This document shows, one piece after another, positions 46,460-59,356 of a stretch of 64,000 nucleotides of DNA. Position 1 is the first letter of the stretch. Every line of letters starts with the position of its first letter. Both the position numbers and the translations under genes were made by a program. This DNA is from Orientallactaga sibirica (taxonomy: Eukaryota; Chordata; Mammalia; Rodentia; Dipodidae). The notes under the pieces are model-generated. The model worked only from the letters and a program-made list of their open reading frames with translations, was not told the DNA's origin and did no database searches. The DNA is taken from contig JAEOAD010001700.1 in the NCBI GenBank assembly GCA_036365145.1, positions 1,008,501 through 1,072,500 on the forward strand, in the 5' to 3' direction.

Positions 46460-48290
46460 CAAAATGGTGCTGGACATGGTGGCACACGCCTTTAAGCCCA
46501 GCACTGGGAGACAGAGGTAGGAGGATCACAATGAGTTTGAGGCCACCCTGAGAATACATAGTGTATTCCAAGTTAGCCTGGGCTAGAGTGAGAACTTACC
46601 TCAGAAAAAGAAGGGGGTAGGGGGACACTAAAAAGATACCTACATGAGAAATTAGAGAATTATAACCATTAGACTATCTCAGTTATCTCAGGAAATAAAA
46701 TGTTTATGCAGCAGTTGTTGTTACAAGGTAACAGGGTAGTCCTGTAGAAGAATTTAATTAACAAGGGGTAAGGAAAGCAAACACAAATAACTAGGGAAGT
46801 AGAGTGGTAACTGCCTTGGGAGGAACAGAAGCCTGAAACTGATGACTGGAAGCATCCAATAGAGTAAGGGAGACTAACAGCTAATTCTCATCTGAAATAG
46901 CAACAAATGAAGTATAACAGGCTATTTTTTGTTTGTTTGTTTTCAAGGTAGGGTTTCACTCTAGCCCAGACTGACCTGGAATTCACTATGTAGTCTCAGG
47001 GTAGCCTTGAACTCACAGCGATCCTCCTACCTCTGCCTTCCAAGTGCTGGGATTAAAGGCGTGTGCCACCACACCCGGCCCTTTTTTTTTTTTTTTAAGT
47101 ATTTTTTATTTATATGCAAGGAGAGAGTGAATGAACAAAGAAATGAATGAATGAATGAATGAATGAATGAATGAATGAATGAATATAGGTGCACCAGGGC
47201 CTCTAGCCTTTGCAAATGAACTCCAGATGCATGTACCACTTTGTGTATCAGTTTGATCAACTAATTTTTTGTTTTTATTTACTTATTTGCATGTGGGGGG
47301 GGGTGAATGGGCACACTAGGGTCTCTTGCCACAGCAAATCAACTCCAGATGCATGTGCCATTTTGTGCATCTAGCTTTATGTGGATACTGGGGAATTAAA
47401 CCGGGGTGGTCAGGCTTTGCAGGCAAGTGCCTTAAACACTGAGCCATCTCTCTAACCCTGATTAATTTAATTTTCACAGGAATCCTTGATGGTACTGTCA
47501 TCAGCCACACTTTGGAGAAGAGAAACTGGAGGCACTGGTCTGAGCTTATGAAGCAATTTGAATAGTTAGAACTTAGAGCAGACAGGCAATTTGAATTTCA
47601 AAACCTGCTGTCCACCAGGCTTAGCACAGCCCAATGCAGACACTAACATCACAAACTGGAATCTCTAAGCATAACACTTTATTGCTGTGCCAATACTAAG
47701 TAATAAAACAAAGGCATGTAATGATATATTTGTAATGAACTGGTATAGTCTCAGTGTTGCTACTGACAGTTCATCCTTTGATGAGTAAAGATCTATATGT
47801 CAGACCCTCCTTGCTATGTATTCCTACCCTCTGAATGCCAGAGATCTGCTTCTCACACCCTCCTCATCAGCGATCCTCCCTAGTAAACCTGTCATCTCCA
47901 CAACAATTCCATTCAGCGATAACTCAAACCACAAGCTGTGGGGCTACAGAGTTTAAATGTGTATTCTTGTTTTCAGGCTCCATATCTCATCTAGAGGATG
48001 GAAGGGCTAGAAAAAAAGGTACACCAGACACACACCTAAAATGATACCATGTCTCCTATTTTAAAAAATATTTTATATTTATTTATTCATTTATTTGACG
48101 GAGACAAAGAGGGAGAGAGAATGGGCACACCAGGGCCTCCAGCCACTGCAAACAAACTCCAGACACATGTGCCACCTTGTGCATATAGATAACATGGGTC
48201 CTGGGGAATCAAACCTGGGTCCTTTGGCTTTGCAGGCAAACGCCTTAACTGCTAAGCCAACCCTCCAGCCCCATATCTCCTATTTTTAAT
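46460..48290. repeat. 5'-side part of KANSL3 intron 5: SINEs and unique sequence
   Basis: B1 46,462-46,600 (plus), unique 46,620-46,925, B1 46,930-47,082 (minus), tRNA-SINE fragments 47,095-47,250 (with (GAAT)n at 47,147-47,186) and 47,268-47,458 (minus), unique 47,460-48,060, tRNA-SINE 48,065-48,272 (minus). No gene in the unique parts. Confidence 0.82.
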
Positions 48291-48407
48291 AGCAAATCTG
48301 ATAGCTTCAACCATGCCTTACAAGTTGCCCAGGTAATAGCCAACCCCCACATCCTAAACCCACAGCAGAGGCTGGCTACTGCTAGGACAAAACAACCACA
48401 GCCTTAC

Positions 48408-48593
48408 CTTTCCTTTCAGTGTCTGCAAAGCATCCAGGTAGGCAGCCAGCATGGGCAGACTCAAGGTCTCCACAAGGGTGGTGTGCAGCCACTGGATCAG
48501 CTTGGTGTCCCAGCTCACACTTGCCAGAGCCTGTCGCACCCTCCTTGCACACTTGTCCACAGCAACACGGCGCAATACGGGCTCATTGCAAGC
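48408..48593 (-). CDS. KANSL3: KANSL3 exon 5 (residues 160-221)
   Basis: 186 nt, exactly 62 codons (phase 0 at both ends), acceptor ATCTTTCAG, donor GTAAGG. It encodes [20 protein letters not shown] through [16 protein letters not shown] and [17 protein letters not shown], a predicted helical region before the hydrolase-like core. The next intron is the largest of the gene (15.9 kb) and contains an internally deleted LINE-1. Confidence 0.96.
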
Positions 48594-48692
48594 CTGAAAG
48601 ATGTTAGTAGGAGGAATAAAACAGGAGTTCCAAGTGAGGGGATGAAGGAACAAGTCAGCCAGCCCATTGCAAGCAGACGTCAGATGTCTCAC

Positions 48693-48783
48693 CCCTTCAT
48701 TGGCCAGGCGGGCCAGCCGGTCAGACTGCAGGGCCTTGAGAATCTTGTTGAAGAGCTTGCTCTGGGCCAGGGTCCAGCCAGTC
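48693..48783 (-). CDS. KANSL3: KANSL3 exon 4 (residues 129-159)
   Basis: 91 nt, acceptor TTGTTTTTCAG, donor GTGAGA. It encodes [20 protein letters not shown] then [10 protein letters not shown]. The first base completes the Arg codon split with exon 3. A 99-bp intron separates it from exon 5, so exons 4 and 5 form a compact pair between two large introns. That pair is flanked by tRNA-SINEs in opposite orientation (48,065-48,272 and 49,080-49,265). Confidence 0.96.
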
Positions 48784-49079
48784 CTGAAAAACAAACAGGC
48801 ATTACAGGGGACCCTGGGGAGTTCCCACACATACTCACCACACAACATTATCGGTTCTGTTATAAAGACGTAAGATCTAGACTCCAGTTCCAGTTCTTCA
48901 AACAAATCACTTCAGACATTATTGTATCAATCATATACATTTCAAGTCAAGACCAGACATAAAAGAAGTCTTTACTACTAGCTATTTATTTAGTGGCTAA
49001 AATAATCACATTAGTAAATAAAGACATGATGCTGCACCGATATGTTTGAGTATCTTTTTGTGAACAAACATATAAGAGC

Positions 49080-50955
49080 ACTGGAGAGATTGCTAAGGCA
49101 CTTGCCTGCAAAGCGCTGGTTTGATTCCCCAGTATTCATGTAAAGTCAGATGCACAAAGTGGTACATGCATCTGGAGTTTGTTTGCAGTGGCTAGAGGCA
49201 CTGGCATGCCTATTCCATCTCTCTTTGCTTTCTGCTTCAAATAAATAAGTAAAACACACACACACACACAAAAGCCAAGCACAAGGTGGCACAAGCCTTT
49301 AATACCAGCACTTGGGAGGTAGAGGTAGGAAGGAGTATCACTGACAGTTTGAGCCCATCCTGAAACAACATAGCAAATACCAGGTCAGCCTGGGCTAGAG
49401 CAAAACCCTACCTCGAAAAACCTATGTGTGTGTGTGTATAATATATATGTGTGTGTATATAATATATAAAAAATAATAAAAATAATAAATATATATATAT
49501 TAATAAAATAATAATAAAATATATACATATATATATATTTTTTAATGAAGTTAACTATTCTCCCATGTCCTAAGAATCTATCCAATACTAATCCCTCTTC
49601 CTTTCCCTCTAACTTCTCTCTGCTCTTTGTAGGTACACTACTCTCATGTTTAAGCTCCTTTGGTGATTAGCCTTTATAAACAATCCCCTGATATGTTTTA
49701 TGTTCCTTAGTTACTTTAACTGTTTACCTAGAACCTCAACAGTTGTGGGCATTTTGGTTGACTTCTTTAATTGGTTATTTATTTCTGTTGTAGTGACCAC
49801 TCCTTCCTCCCCCCGCCCCCATGTATATATGCACATCTATCTTTATATTCTCGTGAAAGTATCCCTGTACTGGGTCCTGGGGCAACAAATCCAACCCCAA
49901 GACATGTCTTTGAAACAGGACTTCTTTCCTTGGGCTGACATGGGACCCCTGCACTGTCCACAGGGAAGCAAGAGTTAGCTTTTCCTCAAGCAGTTACACC
50001 GTGAGCCAATAGCTTCCCAGTGGGGACTCAAGGATGTAGCTCAGTTGATAAGAGTTGCTTGCCTAACATGTACAAAGTCCTGGGTTCAACCCCCAGTGCC
50101 AAATACACTGAGTGTAGCAGTGCATGCCTGTAATCCTAGCACTCAAGAGAGAGACAAGCTAGGGCTGGAGGGATGGCTTGGTGGTTAAGGAGCTTGCCTG
50201 CAAAGCCAATGGACCCAGGTTCAATTCCCCATGACCCACTAAGCCAGATGCACAATGTGGCGCATGCGTCTGGAGTTTGTCTGCAGTAGCTGGAAGCCCT
50301 GGTATGCCCATTCTCTCTCTCTGCCTCTGTTTCTCTGTCAAATAAATAAATTAAATTAAAACTTAAAAAAAAAAAAAAAAAAAGGAGCAGGTCGTGGTGG
50401 TGCACACCTTTAATCCCAGCACTAGGGAGGCAGAGGTACCAGGAGTTTGAGACCACCCTGAGAAGAATACAGAATAAATTCCAGGTCAGCCTGGGCTAGA
50501 GTGAAACCCTACCTCGAAAAAATTTTTTTAAAAAGCTAGCTTTCAAAAAAAAAATAAAAGGAGGAGGAAGAGAAGAAGAACGAGGAGGAGGAGGAGGAGA
50601 AGAAAATAGAAAAGAAAAAGCCCCTGTCCTATCTGTGTTAAAAATTTCAGTTTTGCCAGGTGTGGTGGTGCACACCTTTAATCCCAGCACTTGGAAGGCA
50701 GAGGTAGAAGGATTGCTGTAAGTTCAAGGCCACCCTGAGACTACCAAGTAAATCAGCCTGGGCTAGAGTCAGAACCTACCTCAAAAAATTTTTTTCAGTT
50801 TTGCCAGGTGTGGTGGTACACACCTTTAATCCCGGCACTTGGGAGGCAGAGGTAAAAGGATCATTGTGAGTTTGAGGCCACACTGAGACTACATAGTGAA
50901 TTCTAGGTCAGCAAGGGCTAGTGAAACCCTACCTCAAAAACCCAAAAATTTCAGT
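49080..50955. repeat. KANSL3 intron 3, first SINE cluster
   Basis: tRNA-SINE 49,080-49,265 (plus), B1 49,270-49,420 (plus), AT-rich simple sequence 49,425-49,545, unique 49,546-50,025, ID-like 50,030-50,102, tRNA-SINE 50,162-50,375 directly followed by B1 50,386-50,525, then B1 50,655-50,790 and 50,800-50,940 (plus). 50,956-51,315 is unique with no gene. Confidence 0.83.
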
Positions 50956-51329
50956 TTCCAGTTCTGGGAAAATAATATATTCAAAGAACCTAATAATCAT
51001 AATTACAAAAGTGGTACTTCACTGTAGCCTTAGTAATAATTAGTAATAATGCTAGCATATACTAAGTAATGAATGTAATTTTTCATGTTCAACCACAGCT
51101 GGAACTTTCTCAAAGCCCATTAATCACACTGCTAACCTTAGCTCTAAGAACAGATAATAATGCATAATTGATATATGAAGTATCAACATTCCCCAAATTG
51201 TCACTCTCTGTATTATATAAGACATATTTCCTATTTTTTAAGCTCTACTTTCATTATGAAATCCAATATTACGTGAGCAAGGAAAATGATCAAAACAAAG
51301 AGTGCTAAAAGTTACAGAAATTACTACCA

Positions 51330-52475
51330 CTGGGGAAGTGGGGGTGTCATGAGCCCTAGGGATGTGACGTATGTAACGTATGCTGGTATCTGGCTAAATG
51401 CATAAACTATGTTCACCAAACTGCCCAGTAAGCACTTTTTTTCATGTTCATACCCATATTAATGCTACTCTCACTTTTGGTTAGAAAAACTCTTTTCAGG
51501 GCTAGAGATATGGCTTAGCGGTTAAGGTGTTTGCCTACAAAGCCAAAGGATCCCAGTTCGATTCTCCAGGACCCACGTAAACCAGATGCACAAGGGGGCG
51601 TGTGCATCTGGAGTTCATTTGCAGTGGCTGGAGGCTCTGGCTCGCCCATTCTCTCCCCCCGCCCCTTTCTCTCACAAATAAATAAATAAAAATATATTTA
51701 AAAAAATAAAAGAAGCCGGGTGTGGTGGCACACGCCTTTAATCCCAGCACTCGGGAGGCAGAGGTAGGAGGATTGCCGTGAGTTCAAGGCCACCCTGAGA
51801 AGACAGAGTGAATTCTAGGTCAGCCTGGACTAGAGTGAAACCCTACCTTGAAAAACCAAAAAAAAAAAAAAAAAAGAAAAAAAGAAAAGAAAAGCTCTTT
51901 TCAGGTGGCAGTGATCTTGGAATGACTCAGAAGGCACCATGGTGCTAAGAAGCAAGGATTGCTCAGCACTGAAATAATCTGTATCACCCTTTCCAAGGCT
52001 CAGGGCCCATTGCGGAAGAGATCACAGAAAGAATGTAAGAGCCACGCCCTCCAGGTATGGTGGTTCATGTCTTTAATCCCAGCACTCGGGAGGATCACAG
52101 TGAGTTCAAGGCCACCCTGAGAATACCGAGTGAATTCCAGGTCAGCCTGGGCTAGAGTAAGACCATACCTCGGAAAAAAAAAAAAAAGAAAGAAAAGAAA
52201 AAAAGAATATAAGAGCCAAAGGAAGGGTAGGACTCCTTACAATGCATTCTTCCAGACACAAAATGGCCTAGATACCCATGACCTCACAGTGCCTGACACT
52301 ACCTACACAAGACCATCATAATAGGAGGAAAAGATGATGACATCAAAATAAAAGAGAGATTGATTGAGAGGGGAAGGTGATATGATGGACAGTGGAGCTG
52401 TGAAGGAGAAAATGAAGAGGGGAGGGAATTACCATAATTTATTGTCTATAATTATGGAAGTTGTCAATAAAAAAA
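51330..52475 (+). mobile_element. 5'-truncated LINE-1 3' end with 14-bp target-site duplication
   Basis: Same 3' region as the element ending at 43,475 (ACACAAAATGGCCTAGATAC, GACCATCATAATAGGAGGA, terminal GTCAATAAAAAAAA). AGAAATTACTACCA at 51,316-51,329 and 52,476-52,489 is a clear target-site duplication. Interrupted by a composite tRNA-SINE/B1 (51,500-51,895) and a B1 (52,058-52,200). Confidence 0.88.
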
Positions 52476-52489
52476 AGAAATTACTACCA

Positions 52490-53184
52490 TTCACCAATTT
52501 CAGATAAAATTAAATTCAAAACCCACAACAGTGAGTCTACAATTCAAGAAAAAGTTCTCAGGATTGTTGCTGGATATATATAAAAAAGTGATCTCAAGAA
52601 TTTAAATATGTTCTCTGCATGCTGTCAGCTTTGTGGGAGGCTGGAAAATTAAGTGGGCAAAAAAAAAAAAATGATCTAACCCAAAATTAAGATAATGAGC
52701 ACGCAAAAGATATAATTAGGGAAAAATTCAAAACAGGAGACAACTTTAAATACAAGTCTAAACAGAAGTTGATGGGAACTGTGATGAGTCAACTTCCCCC
52801 TCCCCTAGAACCTAGTTTAATTTTCCTATTTAATTTTCATTGAGTAAGGGGAAAAAAAATCCATTTCTTCATTTCTTAGATGAGATCAGATAACCTTTTA
52901 TTTACTATGGTCTAATCGAACCTGGATGACATGCTAACCCCTGGCTCATCTTAGGTAAAGCTACCAAAATAGCACATTAGTCATAGAAAAAAAAAATGAT
53001 CATTTTCTTTTTCTTTCTCTATTGAGATAGGGTCTTACTTGCAAGCCCAGACTGGCCTTAAACTTGGATCCTTCTGCCTCAGCCTCCCAAAGACTCAAAT
53101 TATAGATATATGTCACCATGTCAGGCAAACCTAACAGTTTCAAAAGTAACTATTAATTCTCTGATAGTTTCAAGAGAATATTCA
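52490..53184. other. unique intronic sequence, no gene seen
   Basis: A/T-rich, with a degraded old B1-like stretch near 53,015-53,125. Confidence 0.6.
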
Positions 53185-54800
53185 GGGTGGCCTTGAACTC
53201 ACGGTGATCCTACTTCTGCCTCCTGAGTGCTGGGATTAAAGGCGTGCGCCACCACGCCTGACTATGTTTGTTTTTTGTTTTTGTTTTGTTTTAAAATATT
53301 TTATTTATTTGAGAGAGAGAAAGATGCAGAGAGAGAGAAAGATGCAGAGAGAGAGAGAGAATGGGCATGCCAGGGAGTCCAGCCACTGTAAACGAACTCC
53401 AGATGCATGCACCCCTTGTGCATCTGGATTATGTGGGTCCTGGATAGTCAAACAGGGATCCTTTGGCTTTGCACGCAAACGCCTTAACTGCTAAGCCATC
53501 TCTCTAGCCCCTGTTAGTTTGTTTTTAATATTTTATTTTTATTTATTTATTTATTTGAGAGACAGAAAGGGGCAGATATAGACAATGGGCACACCAGGGC
53601 CTCCAGCCACTACAAACGAATTCCAGCCGCACGTGCCATCTTATGCATCTGGCTTACGTAGGTCCTGGGGAATCGAACCACGGTCCTTTGACTTTACAGT
53701 CAAACACCTTAATTGCTATGCCATTTCTCCAGCCCTGTTAGTTTGTTTTTTGAAGTAGGATTTCACTCTAACTCAAGCTGATCTGGAAGTCACTATTTCC
53801 TCTCAGGATGGCCTTGAATTCACAGGGATTCTCCTACCTCTGTCTCTCAGGTGCTGGGATTAAAGGTGTGCACCACCACACTAGGCTAAAAACCTTTTAT
53901 AAAATATTTTATTTTTATTTATTTGAGAGAGAAATAGGCAGGTAGAGAGAGAAAATGGGGCCTCCAGCACTGCAAATGAACTCCAGATGCATGCACCCTC
54001 TTTGTGCATCTGGCTTACATGGGTCCTGGGGAATCAAACATAGGTCTTTTAACTTTGCAGGCAAGAACCTTAGCCACTAAGCCATCTCTCCAGTCCCTAA
54101 AACATTTTTTATTACCGTAATTGTAGGTCATACAACTTCAATTATTATGATTATACATTTAGTTCTTTTTCCCTATTTTTTGTAACCTACAGAGCTAAAG
54201 TTCCAGATGACTATTAAACTTCTGTGTTGTGTGAAGTACGGACTCTTCAATTTTCTCACTTGTGTCCAGCAAACAAACTGTGAGTAGTTTTGTGTTGCTG
54301 GGGGTTCAAATCATTTATACTACCTAAATCCTTTACCACTTAGCTACATCCTCAAATCCTACCTCTTTTTTAAAAAGTTTATTTGGCGCCAGGTATGGTG
54401 GTACACACCTTTAATGCCAGCACTTGGAAGGCAGAGGTAGGAGGATTGCCGTGAGTTGGAGGCCATCCTGAGACTACATAGTGTGAATTCCAGGTCAGCC
54501 TGAGCTAGAGTGATACCCTACCTTGCAAAAAAACAAAAAAAAAAAAAAAAAAAAACAACAAAAAAAAAAAACCAAACAGATCTTGAATTTCTGGGCTCAA
54601 GTCAGCCTCCCGCCTCAGTCACTCTCTCTCTCTTTTTTTTTTTTTTTTTGGTTTTTCGAGGTAGGGTTTCACTCTGGTCCAGGCTGACCTGGAATTAACT
54701 ATGTAGTCTCAGGGTGGCCTCGAACTCTCAGCGATCCTCCTACCTCTGCCTCCCAAGTGCTGGGATTAAAGGCGTGCGCCACCACGCCCGGCTTTTTTTA
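53185..54800. repeat. KANSL3 intron 3, second SINE cluster
   Basis: B1 fragment 53,185-53,262 (minus), tRNA-SINEs 53,290-53,512, 53,530-53,736 and 53,905-54,097 (minus), B1 53,745-53,888 (minus), unique 54,100-54,380, B1 54,390-54,540 (plus), B1 54,640-54,793 (minus). 54,800-55,125 is unique intron. Confidence 0.85.
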
Positions 54801-55125
54801 CTTCTTTTTTTTTTTTTTTCCTCCGCCTCAGTCTCTTAAGTAACCAGGGCCATAGACATCTACAACTAAACACAGCACTGAACATTTATTATATGACTAT
54901 TATGTGACAGGCAGTGTTTTAAAGTTAGGGATGGCAAGACGCAAACTCTGTTCTCAAGCTCACAGCAATGAGCTGAGAGATACAATGCAGTTAGGAGAAC
55001 ATTCTGATTTACATGGCTACAAATGAAATAAACTCTTAATAAATGTGTTTCAATGAAGATATCAAATAATTGTAGTATAGTGACTACTGATCCTGCAGTA
55101 ACCCATACTACTTAGGAGTGCCTAC

Positions 55126-55296
55126 CTGTTGACATGCTCTTCCCAGTCCTCTGGTGGGGGAGGGGCATCTGCATCCGTTCTGGCAAAGATGACATGTCGT
55201 TCACATTCGTTCATCACACTGCGTGCCTTCTGATTGTCATAGAGTGGCACAGGAGTTGACGTGACTGTCTCTACATCTATTGGTACATCTGATTCA
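55126..55296 (-). CDS. KANSL3: KANSL3 exon 3 (residues 72-129)
   Basis: 171 nt, acceptor CCTGTTTACAG, donor GTAGGC (ends AACAG). It encodes [20 protein letters not shown], then [16 protein letters not shown] and the proline-rich [17 protein letters not shown]. The high match to the recalled mammalian protein leaves no doubt about identity. Intron 2 upstream is 5.9 kb and intron 3 downstream is 6.3 kb, both SINE-filled. Confidence 0.96.
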
Positions 55297-55670
55297 CTGT
55301 AAACAGGTGAGAAAATAAAAGAGGCCATACATACTTCACACAACACAGAGGTTTAATAATCATCTGGTTGCTAAGAAATGTTTAGTATAATTAGCTTTAA
55401 ATAATGCATAAACTCATTAGATTCACAAGAAAATTTTGACCAGTCATCTTTCCCATACTCATCTAGATCTCTGCTCTCTCTCTGGCAAGTGCTGGAGGAA
55501 CACAAAGTCTATTTATTTATATTTGAGACATGGTTTCATACTGGCCTAGAATTCACTATGTAGTCCAGGCTGGCCTCAAACTCTCAGCAATAGTCCTATC
55601 TCAGTCTCCTGAGTGCTATAGGCTTGGGCCATCATACCTGTCTATAAAGTGCTTTTAAAAAGCATCTATA

Positions 55671-56036
55671 AGAAGTGACAGAGGAGTGCTCAGCACTGAA
55701 ACATCTCAAACCTACCTTCCAAGGCTCATGGTCCAATGCAGAAGAGGGGGCAGAAAGAATGTAAGAGCCAAAGAAGAGTAGGACTCCTTACAATGTGCTC
55801 CTCCAGACACAAAATGGCCTGGATATCCATGACCTCACAGTGCTTGACACTACCTACGTAAGACCATCATAATAGGAGGAAAAGATCATGATATCAAACT
55901 GAAAAGAGAGACTGATTGAGAGGGGGAGGGGATATGATGGAGACTGAAGTTTCAAAGGGGAAAGTGGGGGGAAATAACATGGGATATTGTCTACAATTAA
56001 TGGAGTTGTCAATAAAAATAATAATAATAATAAAAG
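55671..56036 (+). mobile_element. short 5'-truncated LINE-1 3' end
   Basis: About 365 bp of the same LINE-1 3' region (GAAGTGACAGAGGAGTGCTC to GTCAATAAAAATAATAATAA) flanked by AAAAAGCATCTATA at 55,657-55,670 and 56,037-56,050. Confidence 0.88.
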
Positions 56037-56059
56037 AAAAAGCATCTATACAAAAAGCT

Positions 56060-56820
56060 ATTTGATTCTTCACTACCCACGTTAAGCCAGATGCACAGGG
56101 TACTGCATGTGAGTAGAGTTCATTTGCAATAGCAGAAGGCCCTGGCATACCCATGCTTGTTCACACTTCATCTGTCTCTCTGCTTGCAAAAAAAAAAAAA
56201 AAAAAGACAAATGGGGGCTGGAGAGATGGCTTAGTGGTTAAGCACTTGCCTGCAAAGCAAAAGGACCCATGAAAGCCAGATGCACAAGTGGGGCACATAC
56301 ATCTAGAGTTTGTATGCAGTGGCTGGAAGCCCTGGTGCGCCCATTCTCTCTCCCTCTCTCTCTCTGCCTCTTTCTCTGTTTGTTGCTCTCAAATAAACAA
56401 ACAAAAATAAAAGATTCACTCTGAAAAAAAAGACAAATGGGCTGGAGAGATGGCTTAGTGGTTAAGGTGCTTGCCTGCAAAGCCTAAGGATCCAGGTTCA
56501 AGTCTCCAGGTCCCACGTAAGCCAGATGCACAAGGTGGCACATGCATCTGGAGTTCGTTTACAGTGGCTGGAGGCCCTGGTGTGCCCATCTTCTCTCTCT
56601 CCTTCTCTCTCTGTCTCAAATAAATAAAAATAAATATTTTTAAAAAGACAGATATAAGCCAGATGTGGTGGCGCACACCTTTAATCCCAGCACTTGGGAG
56701 GCAGAGGTAGGAGGATCACCAAGGGTTCAAGGCCACTCTGAGACTACATAGTGAATTCCAGGTCAGCCTGAACTAGAGTAAGACCTTACCTCAGAAAAAA
56801 AAAAAAAAAAAAAAAAAAAG
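56060..56820 (+). repeat. stacked SINEs in intron 2
   Basis: tRNA-SINE fragments 56,060-56,195, 56,216-56,428 and 56,440-56,640, then B1 56,655-56,815. The sequence AAAAGACAAATGG or a close variant recurs before, between and after the tRNA-SINEs (about 56,200, 56,427, 56,643). Confidence 0.85.
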
Positions 56821-57469
56821 AAAAATATATTCACAAGCAAATATCTAGCTACCCAGGCACATTACCCAAATATAAAAGCTATAAGCTACATGTGACTACT
56901 TAAATTTATTAAAGTAAAACAAAATAAAAAATTCTGTTCCTCAATCACACTAACCACATTTTAAGTGCTTAATATGTGGCTACTGGCTACAACACTGGAC
57001 ATCACAGGTTAGAACATTTCAATTACTTCAGAGTTCTGTTGGACAGTCTTGAGGTTTAAATTAGTCACATAAACTTTCCCCGTTAGGTCACTGACAGTTA
57101 ATTATATGCTCATAATTATATGCTACAATTGTCTAAGACAGATCACCCAGAATGAAAACACCATAACTATGTATCTTGCTTTGTTTATAGCCTAAAACAG
57201 AAATGAACAGAAATAGAAAATGGAAGGATTTTTTGCAATTAAAATGTTAATAAAATTTTGTACCACCAGGGTCCTTCCCCACTGTGTAGTACATTGTACC
57301 AAGGTTATCACTAGTAATACTATGTAACCAATGATCTTATAGCATCCATTCTCAAAGACAAGAATAACTGCATCATTATGAAATGAAATATGCAGTTAGA
57401 TTTGGTAGTGGGCAAAAGAGCTGATCATCTCTGGCCAAACACTATGCTTGTACTTGGACATGTGTGCTT
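56821..57469. other. unique A/T-rich intronic sequence, no gene seen
   Basis: No SINE of the two main families and no exon-like frame with splice signals. Confidence 0.6.
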
Positions 57470-59321
57470 AATTTTTTTTTTTTTTTTTTTTTTTTTTTCA
57501 AGGTAGGGTCTCACTCCGGCCCAGGCTGACCTGGAATTAACTATGTAGTCTCAGGGTGGCCTTGAACTCATGGCGATCCTCCTACCTCTGCCTCCGGGAG
57601 TGCTGGGATTAAAGGTATGCGCCACCACGCCCAGCGTGTGCTTAATTTTGATTTCACCATCCCAAACCTATTTTCCCTAGTCTTCCTAAACTTATGGTAC
57701 CACCCAGCTGTTCAAATCAGAAATTTCTTTCCAATTCACCATAGCAGGTGACTATGGTTGACTAAACCTATAAAATATAGCTCAAGGCCATCCATTTTTC
57801 TCTATTGTATAGTTCCCCATACCTACCCAAATTATCATGACTCACCTCAGGCTAGTGAAATGGCCTCGCAGCTGTTCTTAATCCTTCATGACTTACCACT
57901 TTTAGAATCAAATTCCTACAAGAGAGAACCTCTGCCAACTTCTCCATACCACCACATTCCAGCCACAATGGCATGTAAGTTACGAAAGCAGCCAAACTTC
58001 CACTTGCAAGAACATATAGATAAGTATCAAACAAATCTACTAATTTTTTTTTTTCCCCTTGGTTTTTCGAGGAAGGGTTTCACTCTAGCCCAGGCTGACC
58101 TGGAATTCACTGTATTCTCAGGGTGGCCTCAAATTCATGGCAATCCTCCTACCTCTGCCTCCCCAGTGCTGGGATTAAAGGCGTGTGCCACCACGCCCAG
58201 CTCTACTAATCATTTTTTGTTTGTTTGTTTGTTTGTTTTTCTTTTTCGAGGTAGGGTCTCACTCTGGTCCAGGCTGACCTGGAATTCACTATGTAGTCTC
58301 AGGGTGGCCTCGAACTCTCAGCGATCCTCCTACTTCTGCCTCCCGAGTGCTAGGATTAAAGGCGTGTGCCACCACGGCGGCTTCTACTAATCATTTTTAA
58401 AGTCATGAAAGCCAAGAGTGGTGGCTCATGCCCATAACGCCATTATTTTGAAGGCTAAGTGAGGTAGGAAGATCACAGTGAGTTTGAGGCCAGCCTGGGT
58501 TACAGAAAGACACTGCCAAAAAACAAACAAATGACATCAGATAAAGACACATGAGGGTCAATGTTAGCAAGAAGTTTTACACAGCAAAGAAGAAAAAAAT
58601 TCAAATTCTATTAAAAGAAGCTTTTCAGTTATGCCCAGGCATCAAGATTATTAACACTGTTCAAAGGCTTGGATCCTGTACCCTGAGCAAACAAAAAGTC
58701 AGAGAAATGTATCATTGGGAAATTAAAAAAAAAAGCAAACAATATTCCAAAATTCTAAGCCAAGCATGTTGACACAAACCTCTAATTCCAGCATTTGGAA
58801 AAGAAGCAGGTAGATCCACAGTCTGAAGCTACCCTGGTCTATACAGTAAGTTCTAGGCCAGCCAGGGCTAAACTGCAAGACCCTACCTCAAAAAAAACAA
58901 AACAAACAAAAAAAAAACGGGCATGGTGCACACACCTTTAAACCCAATACTTGGGAGGCAGAAGTAGGAAGATCACTGGATGATGCCACCCTGAGACTAC
59001 ACAATGAATTCCAGGTTAGCCTGAGCTAGAGTGGACCCTACCTCGAAACAACAACAAAAAAATGAGCCATGTATAAATGACACATGCCTATAATCCTAGC
59101 ATCTGGGAGGTAGAGGCAAGTAGGTCAAGAGTTCATGGTCAGGGCTGAAGAGATGGCTCAGTGGTTGAGGTGTTTGCCTGCAAAGCCAAAGGATCCTGGG
59201 TCAATGCTCCAGGACCCACGTAAGCCAGATGAACAAGGGAGCACATGTGTCTTGAATTTGTTTGCAGTGGCTGGATGCCCTGGCATGCCCATTCTCTCTC
59301 TGCCTCTTTCTCTCTCTCAAA

Positions 59322-59356
<35 letters not shown>

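Noticed and set aside
57758..58390. Plus-strand open frame of 210 codons
   Set aside because: Its second half is two minus-oriented B1 SINEs; the rest has no protein-like conservation.
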